Source of the DNA: an uncultured Bacteroides sp.
GTDB lineage: Bacteria; Bacteroidota; Bacteroidia; Bacteroidales; Bacteroidaceae
Assembly (NCBI GenBank): GCA_905201685.1
Contig: CAJKOW010000052.1
Coordinates: 1 to 11,567 of the forward strand
DNA length: 11,567 nt
Reading direction: 5' to 3'
Shown here: in pieces, positions 6,333 through 11,567 of the stretch
How positions within the stretch are numbered: position 1 is the first letter of the stretch
Layout of the letters: every line of letters starts with the position of its first letter
Position numbers and translations under genes: made by a program
Notes under the pieces: generated by a model
Seen by the model: the letters and a program-made list of their open reading frames with translations, nothing else
The model's database searches: none
What the model was told of the DNA's origin: nothing

Positions 6333-7352
6333 TTAGAACCAATAAATGTAGGCCAATGTGCTCAAGCTGATAACAACCCACAGCAACACACCCTGTACGA
6401 GAGGCTTCACACCCACTGCCTTCAACACATCCCGCGAAAGCGAGGCACCGATAAAGAACAAGGTTATTGTCAACGTCTTGCGTGCAAAGTTGTTAATGCC
6501 TTCACCAATCATAACACCGGTTGCTGTCGTATCGAGCACATAAGTATTGAACACCATTGCCAGTACGAAAAAGAAGATGAACCATGGAATACTGATCTTC
6601 TGTCCCTTGCTCTTGAAGATGAACGAGGTGACAAATGCCAACGGAATAATCCACAGTGCGCGAGTCAACTTGATAGTAGTAGCAATCTTCAGAGCCTCTT
6701 CACCATAAGCAGCACCGGCACCAACAACCGAACTCGTATCATGAATGGCAATGGCAGCCCACGTTCCAAACTCCTGCTGGCTCATGCCAAGTGCATGTCC
6801 GATGACCGGAAAAACAAACAAAGCAATGGCATTCAGAATAAAGATAGTACCCAAAGCCACCGACATTTCCGTATCTTTCGCCTTCAGAACCGGCCCAACA
6901 GCAGCAATGGCACTGCCGCCGCAAATGGCCGTACCGGTACTGATCAGATACGATGTATCACGGTCAACTTTCAGGAACTTGCGTCCGATAACCCATCCGA
7001 TAAGCAACGTGCCAATCACCGAAATAATAGTAAACTCCATGCCTTCCTTTCCCGAAGCCAATGAAGCCTGAAGATTCATACCGAAACCCAGTCCTACAAC
7101 CGAATATTGAAGCAGATATTTGGAAACCTTTTTGTTGAACTTCGGATGGGCCTGTCCGCACGAAAGAGCAAACGCCAACCCCAGAAACAAAGCTACGGGA
7201 GGAGTCACCCAAGCCGAATAAGCGTGCATGCCCGGCACATAATCCAAGAACAGAAAGAAAGTAAGGATAACCAGCAGAGATACATAAATCATTTTGTTGT
7301 TTCGCTGCAATGCAGACAGGCTTATCGCCTTTGTTGCCTGATGTGATGCCAT
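6333..7352 (-). CDS. YeiH family (UPF0324, putative sulfate exporter family) membrane protein
   Basis: A 339-residue polytopic inner-membrane protein with about ten hydrophobic segments. Family blocks include WVTPPVALFLGLAFAL (48-63), STGTAICGGSAIAAVGP and HDTSSVVGAGAAYG. The family (PSE, putative sulfate exporter) has no firmly established substrate. The longer frame starts at 7457, but I choose Met at 7350-7352 because a good Bacteroides promoter (7405-7436) lies inside the extension and the extra 35 residues are polar and unlike the family. The gene is divergent from the patatin-like gene and convergent with recA. I see no minus-strand T-run terminator at its end. Confidence 0.9.
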   Translation of the reverse strand: MASHQATKAISLSALQRNNKMIYVSLLVILTFFLFLDYVPGMHAYSAWVTPPVALFLGLAFALSCGQAHPKFNKKVSKYLLQYSVVGLGFGMNLQASLASGKEGMEFTIISVIGTLLIGWVIGRKFLKVDRDTSYLISTGTAICGGSAIAAVGPVLKAKDTEMSVALGTIFILNAIALFVFPVIGHALGMSQQEFGTWAAIAIHDTSSVVGAGAAYGEEALKIATTIKLTRALWIIPLAFVTSFIFKSKGQKISIPWFIFFFVLAMVFNTYVLDTTATGVMIGEGINNFARKTLTITLFFIGASLSRDVLKAVGVKPLVQGVLLWVVISLSTLAYIYWF

Positions 7353-7404
7353 AAAAAAGCTATTTTTAGATGAATAAAACTGTTTATTTTCTTGATTTCG
7401 GGCG

Positions 7405-7436
7405 CAAAGGTACAGTTCTTTCCGCATCTGTGCCAA
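7405..7436 (-). promoter_or_regulatory. Promoter of the YeiH-family gene
   Basis: On the minus strand, TTGG (7433-7436), 20 bases, then TACCTTTG (7405-7412), matching the Bacteroides -7 consensus TAnnTTTG with a near-consensus -33. It predicts a start of transcription about 45 bases before the chosen ATG at 7352 and argues against the longer start at 7457. Confidence 0.75.
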
Positions 7437-7474
7437 TCGTTTCTTTTTATCGGTCATAACTTCTTGTTATAGCA

Positions 7475-7506
7475 TTTCATTTTATGGAAACAATTCGTTT
7501 TCTTTG
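7475..7506 (+). promoter_or_regulatory. Possible promoter of the patatin-like gene
   Basis: TTTC (7475-7478), 20 bases, then TTTCTTTG (7499-7506), each one mismatch from the Bacteroides -33 TTTG and -7 TAnnTTTG. It would give a leader of about 30 nt before the ATG at 7543. Confidence 0.4.
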
Positions 7507-7542
7507 TATCAGGAATCAATGTAAACTTAACAGTTACCGGCC

Positions 7543-8319
7543 ATGAGTAAACAGAAAATAGCACTGGTACTCTCCATGGGAGGAGCACGCGGAATAGCCC
7601 ACATCGGAGTCATAGAAACTCTACTGAAGCACAACTTCGAAATAACCTCCGTCACGGGAAGCTCCATGGGGGCAATGGTAGGTGCCATGTATGCAACAGA
7701 TACCTTAGAAGAATGTAAGAACTGGTTCTGCTCGTGGAACAAATGGAAAATGTTGCAAATGGCAGACGTCACAATCAGCCGGGACGGGCTGGTAAAAGGG
7801 AACCGGTTTATGCGCGAACTCAAACGCATCATTCCCGATGTCGCTATCGAAAGTTTGCCTCTGCCATATACAGCCCTGGCTACAGACATCACCCACGACG
7901 AAGAAGTAAAATTCACGCAAGGAAGTCTGCTTGAAGCCATCCGTGCCTCTATCTCCATCCCAATGCTGTTCCGACCGGTTCGTAAAGAAGATAAGGTTCT
8001 GGTCGATGGAGGCATTCTGAACCCACTGCCCATACGCCATGCACCACGTAGTGGCAACACCCTACTGATAGCAGTAGATGTCAATGCTCCAACAGGCACA
8101 AATGCCAATCGACGCATTACTCCCTACCTGATACTGACCAAGTCGTCCAGACTCATGATGCAGGAAATAACCCGACGCGAAATAGCCGACTACCGACCCG
8201 ACATCCTGATACAGATGTCTGGCGACGAATACGACATGATGGACTTTCACCGTGCCGCCTCCATTATAGATACCGGCAGACAAGTGGCGGAAGCTGCTCT
8301 CAGCCGCTACGGATATTAA
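7543..8319 (+). CDS. Patatin-like phospholipase family protein
   Basis: A 258-residue alpha/beta hydrolase-type lipase of the bacterial patatin group (RssA/YchK-like size). The oxyanion-hole loop is MGGARGIAHIGV (12-23), the nucleophile elbow is GSSMG (39-43) with catalytic Ser41, and the second member of the Ser-Asp dyad is Asp155 in VDGGILNPLP. A cytoplasmic location is inferred because there is no signal peptide. Proteins of this type hydrolyse acyl chains of phospholipids or related esters; the physiological substrate is unknown. It is divergent from the YeiH-family gene and convergent with the anti-sigma/barrel gene, whose stop is only 15 bp away, and I see no terminator between them, so the 3' ends of the two transcripts probably overlap. 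Confidence 0.93.
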   Translation: MSKQKIALVLSMGGARGIAHIGVIETLLKHNFEITSVTGSSMGAMVGAMYATDTLEECKNWFCSWNKWKMLQMADVTISRDGLVKGNRFMRELKRIIPDVAIESLPLPYTALATDITHDEEVKFTQGSLLEAIRASISIPMLFRPVRKEDKVLVDGGILNPLPIRHAPRSGNTLLIAVDVNAPTGTNANRRITPYLILTKSSRLMMQEITRREIADYRPDILIQMSGDEYDMMDFHRAASIIDTGRQVAEAALSRYGY

Positions 8320-8334
8320 CAATAAAGATAAGCG

Positions 8335-9618
8335 TCAGTATGACAAACGAAGACCAGCCTGCAGCGTAAAGTTACAGGGATTCTCCTTACGGATCGTCTG
8401 CACATCCGAACCATCGTCGAAGAAGTAAGAAATGCCCGGCTCTACATACAGACCTAAGCGATTGGTCAGATTCAGCTGCGCACCTACAGCGCCTAAAACC
8501 GAAAATTGCAACGGCTCGACCGTTTCTCGCTCACTGCCTATTTTCCCATATACACACTTCTCGACAGCACCACCGGCAGCTATGTAAACAGTGAATGCCC
8601 TTGTATCGATAAAATTCCAGTTTGCTCTTAAAGGAATGCCGATATAATGCAACTTTTGGTTAACAACCTCAGCACTTCCGATATATTTCACGTCCGAAGC
8701 AAGATAAGTATAAGTCAAGCCTGTCTCTAAAGAAAAGCCATAAGGCAACCCCTTACGGAAAGAAAGCCCTACACTAACCGGCTGTTTGTGATCAACAGAC
8801 TCTATTTCCCGACTTCTCCCCAACAGATAAGGAATGCCTTCCTGAAACACCACCTCCTGTCCTTCAGGTATGGTTACCACACCATTCGAGACAGATGCCA
8901 AATCGACCCTACTTCCATAAGGCACTGTACTGACACTGTAATCCTGCATCCATTTCCCTCCGTCTCCGTTATCTGCCAAATTCCCACCAGTGTTACCTAC
9001 CGATAATCCTACCGACCAGCCCTTTGCCTTCGCATGTTTCTTTTCAGGCCGATAATTCAAAGGATCCTTTCGTACTGACCGACGATAATCAGCAGTTTTG
9101 TTTTCTTTTTCACTCTCAGCGCCATCTTCCGTTTTTTTATCTGCCACTTCCGACTCTTCTTCCTCCTGCTGAGGCAATATATCATCCACTACAGTCTCAA
9201 CTGCCTCATTTACTACTGCTTCTTCTTTATCAAGATGCTGAGCCAATACATTTTCAGGCAAAGTCTCCACCTGAGTCCTACTCCTATCATAATCGACAGA
9301 AGTCGGCATCGCCGTCTGCTCCGACTCAGGTGCTTGTACCGGCAATTGATCCGGAACAACCGCCAATGCAGGAGTATTTGTATGACGAATTTCATCGGCC
9401 ACCGGACTTTGCAACAGCCATACCCCTACCGAGGAGACAACGAGCAGCAACATGACAGCTGCAGCCACTGCCCAACGTCGGAAAGGAATAATCCGCTTCA
9501 TTCTGACCGAAGGCGGTTGCAAAACTTTCTCAAGACGTTCCCATCCGTCATCAGGCAAGGGTTCAGAATAATCGTCCAAACGTTCTTTTATTTTTTTCAA
9601 CCACAGTTCATCTTTCAT
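8335..9618 (-). CDS. Dual membrane-spanning anti-sigma factor (Dma-like): anti-sigma N-terminus, inner-membrane helix, outer-membrane beta-barrel
   Basis: A 427-residue protein with unusual topology. Residues 1-46 are charged and cytoplasmic, with WLKKIKERLDDY and DDGWERLEKVL, as in short Bacteroides anti-sigma domains. Residues about 47-69 form one transmembrane helix (RRWAVAAAVMLLLVVSSVGV), and there is no cleavable signal. Residues 70-199 are a disordered, Pro/Glu/Lys-rich linker long enough to cross the periplasm. Residues 200-427 look like an eight-strand-type outer-membrane barrel (alternating strands such as WSVGLSVGNTGG, VSVGLSFRKGL, FSLETGLTYTYLAS, LQAGLRLSY) ending in a C-terminal aromatic Tyr. 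I recall this architecture being described in B. thetaiotaomicron as Dma, which holds its sigma factor in the cytoplasm while sensing at the outer membrane and affects vesiculation. It is co-directional with the sigma gene, 13 bp downstream. A plain porin-like protein is the conservative alternative. Confidence 0.85.
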   Translation of the reverse strand: MKDELWLKKIKERLDDYSEPLPDDGWERLEKVLQPPSVRMKRIIPFRRWAVAAAVMLLLVVSSVGVWLLQSPVADEIRHTNTPALAVVPDQLPVQAPESEQTAMPTSVDYDRSRTQVETLPENVLAQHLDKEEAVVNEAVETVVDDILPQQEEEESEVADKKTEDGAESEKENKTADYRRSVRKDPLNYRPEKKHAKAKGWSVGLSVGNTGGNLADNGDGGKWMQDYSVSTVPYGSRVDLASVSNGVVTIPEGQEVVFQEGIPYLLGRSREIESVDHKQPVSVGLSFRKGLPYGFSLETGLTYTYLASDVKYIGSAEVVNQKLHYIGIPLRANWNFIDTRAFTVYIAAGGAVEKCVYGKIGSERETVEPLQFSVLGAVGAQLNLTNRLGLYVEPGISYFFDDGSDVQTIRKENPCNFTLQAGLRLSY

Positions 9619-9631
9619 ACGCTTTCATCAT

Positions 9632-10180
9632 TTAAGCATTGTTTTTCATCCACTCACGAACCTTTGCAGCCAAAGTGGCTTTAGCACGCGCCAGTTGCGA
9701 AGCTGACGATTTTTCATTAATGCCCAGTAACTGAGCTATTTCTTTATGCGATTTTTCTTCAAATACATACAAATTGAACACAGTGCGATACCCCGTCGGC
9801 AGTTCATTGATGAAACGCATAAGCACTTTCTGCGGAATAACATCTATCGACGAAGAATCCGGCTCATCGTACACCTCCGGCACATTCTCCAAAGCCGTAG
9901 CCTGATTCAACACATCTGCCTTACGTAAATATTGCAACACCGTATTAATCATCACACGCTCCATCCATGCACGCAAAGAACCATCTCCACGCCATGTAAA
10001 CTTATCGAAAGAATCGAATATTTTCAGGAAACCGTCGTGCAACAAATCCTGTGCAACTTCCCGGTCAGGAACATAACGGAGACAAATACCGAACATACGC
10101 CCGCCATAGCGTTCATACAGCTGCTTGCGGGCAAGATTATCGCCTTGCCTACACCGTTCTGCCAGTTCCTGTTCTTCCAT
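9632..10180 (-). CDS. ECF-type RNA polymerase sigma-70 factor (Das-like)
   Basis: A 182-residue sigma factor with only regions 2 and 4. Region 2 (about 8-85) contains LYERYGGRMFGICLRYVPDR and EVAQDLLHDGFLKIFDSFDKF; region 4 (about 125-178) contains ELPTGYRTVFNLYVFEEKSH, then a helix-turn-helix KEIAQLLGINEKSSASQLARA. It directs RNA polymerase to a private promoter set and is presumably held inactive by the protein of the next gene, 13 bp downstream. The longer frame begins at 10264, but I take Met at 10178-10180: the sequence MEEQELAERCRQGD is the standard ECF N-terminus, and the promoter elements at 10209-10237 lie inside the extension. The group fits Bacteroidetes sigma-70 family 1 proteins. 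Confidence 0.95.
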   Translation of the reverse strand: MEEQELAERCRQGDNLARKQLYERYGGRMFGICLRYVPDREVAQDLLHDGFLKIFDSFDKFTWRGDGSLRAWMERVMINTVLQYLRKADVLNQATALENVPEVYDEPDSSSIDVIPQKVLMRFINELPTGYRTVFNLYVFEEKSHKEIAQLLGINEKSSASQLARAKATLAAKVREWMKNNA

Positions 10181-10208
10181 TCTTTCTTTCAACACGTGTT
10201 TATTCTTA

Positions 10209-10237
10209 AAAATGCAATAGGTACAAAAATACTGCAT
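10209..10237 (-). promoter_or_regulatory. Candidate autoregulated ECF promoter of the sigma/anti-sigma operon
   Basis: The minus strand reads ATGCAGTA (10230-10237), 12 bases, then TTGCATTTT (10209-10217), about 29 bases before the sigma gene ATG. The same two blocks with the same 12-base gap occur on the plus strand ahead of the NigD-like gene. A generic -7-like box TATTTTTG (10224-10231) overlaps it but lacks a -33 partner. Confidence 0.6.
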
Positions 10238-10281
10238 CAGGCCAATAAGTATTTTCTCTTTCACTTCTTTAACATTCTACT

Positions 10282-10310
10282 ATGCAGTAATGCGTCTCTA
10301 CTTGCATTTT
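10282..10310 (+). promoter_or_regulatory. Candidate ECF promoter of the NigD-like gene
   Basis: The plus strand reads ATGCAGTA (10282-10289), 12 bases, then TTGCATTTT (10302-10310), about 51 bases before the ATG at 10362. The two blocks and spacing are identical to those ahead of the divergent sigma gene, while the 12-base spacers are unrelated, as expected for -35/-10-type contacts. Confidence 0.6.
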
Positions 10311-10361
10311 ATAGCAAAACAAAGTTGTAAAAGCATAACTTTCAAAGACGGTTATTGGCTT

Positions 10362-11048
10362 ATGAAAAGTAAGAGAACGACATTTATAGTTTTTATAATT
10401 CTACTATTAGCACCGCTAATAATGCAAGCCTGCTTGGACGATGAGAACATAAGTCACCACCAGCTGGCCATTGGTACTTTGAAAGTAATTGATGGACAAG
10501 AATATTATTTTGCATTGGACGAAGGGACCAAGATGTACCCCGGAGATACAACCAACATCCACAACTATACTGTCCATCCAGAACAACGTGCATTCATCTA
10601 TTTCGATTTGTTGGATGAAAAAGTATCGGGCTATGATTACAATGCAATCATATACCGCATCGAAGATATTCTGACGAAAGACATTTATTTCATGCCTGCC
10701 GACAAAGCAGACAGCATTGGAGACGACCATATCAACATTACAAGCATGTGGATAGCCAACAATCATCTGAACATACAGTACCAACTATACTACGATGACA
10801 CTTCAGATACAAAACATATGCTAAACTTAATTGTAAATGAAGCGTCGGACGGGAAATATGATAAAGACGGATACCTGACGCTGGAATTCCGTCATAACGG
10901 CTTCAACGAAGCACAGAACAAACTGGGTCCCGGTCTCGTCTCATTCAGACTGGACAACATCAAAAAACTGACAGATGGAAAACGCGGTCTAAATATCCGT
11001 ATCAATACATTATACAATGGTATAACTTACCAGACCGTAGATTTTTAA
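10362..11048 (+). CDS. NigD-like outer-membrane lipoprotein
   Basis: A 228-residue lipoprotein. Basic MKSKR, hydrophobic core 7-20, then MQAC with the lipidated Cys24, followed by LDDEN. The acidic run next to the Cys resembles the Bacteroidota lipoprotein export signal, so the protein is probably exposed on the cell surface and carried on vesicles. NigD-family landmarks: an N-terminal OB-like part (LKVIDGQEYYFALDEGTKMYP, 40-60), DILTKDIYFM (102-111), ADSIGDDHINI (116-126), MWIANNHLNIQY (129-140), the block LTLEFRHNG (172-180) and GLVSFRLDNI (191-200). The family's molecular role is unknown. The longer frame starts at 10290, but Met at 10362 gives the correct signal peptide and sits downstream of the candidate ECF promoter. 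It is divergent from the sigma gene and ends at its own terminator. Confidence 0.85.
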   Translation: MKSKRTTFIVFIILLLAPLIMQACLDDENISHHQLAIGTLKVIDGQEYYFALDEGTKMYPGDTTNIHNYTVHPEQRAFIYFDLLDEKVSGYDYNAIIYRIEDILTKDIYFMPADKADSIGDDHINITSMWIANNHLNIQYQLYYDDTSDTKHMLNLIVNEASDGKYDKDGYLTLEFRHNGFNEAQNKLGPGLVSFRLDNIKKLTDGKRGLNIRINTLYNGITYQTVDF

Positions 11049-11082
11049 AGATACAACCTAAAACCTTCTATATTAATGTCCG

Positions 11083-11119
11083 ACGAGAATATGTCTAAAA
11101 AGCATATTCTCGTTTTTTT
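11083..11119 (+). terminator. Rho-independent terminator of the NigD-like gene
   Basis: A perfect 11-bp stem ACGAGAATATG / CATATTCTCGT (11083-11093 with 11103-11113) with a 9-base loop and a run of T to 11119, 35 bases after the stop codon. Confidence 0.93.
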
Positions 11120-11167
11120 CTTTTCCAACAACCCAGAATTTGGGAATTGAGCGAGTGCTAACCAAAT

Positions 11168-11205
11168 AAAAAAGGCCCGCAAGTAGATACTTGCAAGACC
11201 TTTTT
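11168..11205. terminator. Bidirectional terminator downstream of tRNA-Ser
   Basis: The stem GCAAGTA / TACTTGC (11179-11185 with 11188-11194) is extended by AAAAAGG / CCTTTTT with mismatches. It has six A on the left (11168-11173, hence six T on the minus strand) and five T on the right (11201-11205). It terminates the minus-strand tRNA and backs up the plus-strand terminator of the lipoprotein gene. Confidence 0.8.
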
Positions 11206-11226
11206 CATCACAGCAATCTAACTTCG

Positions 11227-11314
11227 CGGAGAGAACGAGATTCGAACTCGTGATACCCTTTAGGGGTATACACGCTTTCCAGGCGTGCCTCTTCAACCAC
11301 TCGAGCACCTCTCC
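11227..11314 (-). tRNA. tRNA-Ser (anticodon GGA)
   Basis: An 88-nt class II tRNA. The acceptor stem GGAGAGG pairs with TCTCTCC (one G-U pair), and the discriminator base is G at 11227. The anticodon arm CACGC-CTGGAAA-GCGTG carries GGA (plus-strand TCC at 11278-11280), reading UCC/UCU. A long variable arm (ACCCC-TAAA-GGGGT) and T arm ACGAG-TTCGAAT-CTCGT complete the serine form. The 3' CCA is not encoded, so it must be added enzymatically. Confidence 0.96.
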
Positions 11315-11353
11315 ATTAAGATGGACTTAAGCCGCTTATCGCAATTGCGGGCG

Positions 11354-11384
11354 CAAAGATATTCAATATTTCCAAATTCACCAA
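11354..11384 (-). promoter_or_regulatory. Promoter of the tRNA-Ser gene
   Basis: The minus strand reads TTGG (11381-11384), 19 bases, then TATCTTTG (11354-11361), a match to TAnnTTTG located 40 bases before the tRNA 5' end. It has the same form as the YeiH-family promoter. Confidence 0.7.
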
Positions 11385-11437
11385 TAACTAACAGCATTTT
11401 TATGCTGAAAAACACAATAAAGCACTCTTATTTTTTT

Positions 11438-11489
11438 CCAGTTAGAAAAAAAATATTGTCCAGTTAGAAAAAACTTTTTTCCTAACTGG
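11438..11489. repeat. Two direct and one inverted copy of CCAGTTAG
   Basis: CCAGTTAG followed by a run of A occurs at 11438 and again 22 bp later at 11460, and is inverted as CTAACTGG at 11482-11489. The last two copies can form an 8-bp stem extended by an A6/T6 pairing. No gene is visible around them: the window's last 250 bases are AT-rich and otherwise unremarkable. Confidence 0.8.
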
Positions 11490-11567
11490 GCAAAATTCAA
11501 GACATTCATAACACTGTCTTTTCCTGATTTAACTAGACGCTTTTTTATTTTATAAACTATAATAGTA

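Noticed and set aside
6312..7064. A 250-residue plus-strand ORF antisense to the YeiH-family gene
   Set aside because: Composition is low-complexity Asn/Gln/His/Arg-rich, typical of an antisense shadow; the minus-strand frame has clear transmembrane family motifs.
10224..10231. TATTTTTG as a housekeeping -7 box for the sigma gene
   Set aside because: No -33 TTTG lies about 20 bases upstream, and the box falls inside the more convincing paired ATGCAGTA-N12-TTGCATTTT arrangement; it cannot be fully excluded.
11045..11308. An 87-residue minus-strand ORF
   Set aside because: It overlaps the tRNA-Ser gene and two terminators, so it cannot be a sensible protein gene.

Overview
The window looks like chromosomal DNA from a gut Bacteroides species or close relative. 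Reasons: the gene content (SusC-type N-terminus, NigD-family lipoprotein, Bacteroidota-type ECF sigma factor paired with a barrel-bearing anti-sigma protein), Bacteroides-type -7 promoter boxes (TAnnTTTG) ahead of several genes, a lipoprotein with an acidic run right after the lipidated Cys, and a tRNA gene with no encoded CCA. The species cannot be read from the sequence.

Layout, left to right. (1) 10-348, minus: the first ~112 residues of a SusC/RagA-like transporter, ending in an early stop. (2) 349-1413: about 1 kb without a convincing gene but full of structure. It holds a 28-bp near-perfect inverted repeat (597-624 and 822-849) bracketing 197 bp, which resembles an invertible promoter segment; a tandem array of a 22-bp unit (1125-1331); and a 39-bp palindrome (1361-1399). 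(3) 1414-2982, minus: a TrkA/KtrA-type K+ transport regulator and, upstream of it and separated by a rho-independent terminator, a lipoprotein with two META domains. (4) 3323-6200, plus: a carboxynorspermidine-synthase/saccharopine-dehydrogenase-like enzyme, a Bcp peroxiredoxin and RecA, closed by a strong terminator. (5) 6333-7352, minus: a YeiH-family membrane protein, divergent from a patatin-like phospholipase (7543-8319, plus).

(6) 8335-11048 is the most interesting part. An ECF sigma factor (9632-10180) and a protein with an anti-sigma-like cytoplasmic N-terminus, one inner-membrane helix, a long low-complexity periplasmic linker and a C-terminal outer-membrane beta-barrel (8335-9618) form a two-gene operon. 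A NigD-like lipoprotein (10362-11048) is divergent from it. The architecture matches the dual membrane-spanning anti-sigma factor (Dma) type that I recall being described in B. thetaiotaomicron as controlling outer-membrane vesiculation through a NigD protein. In the 181-bp divergent spacer, the same two-block motif, ATGCAGTA-N12-TTGCATTTT, occurs once on each strand and points at each gene. This is a strong candidate for the promoter recognised by this sigma factor, and would wire sigma/anti-sigma autoregulation and nigD expression into one switch.

(7) 11083-11567: two terminators, a tRNA-Ser(GGA) on the minus strand with a Bacteroides-type promoter behind it, and a small AT-rich repeat cluster at the right end.
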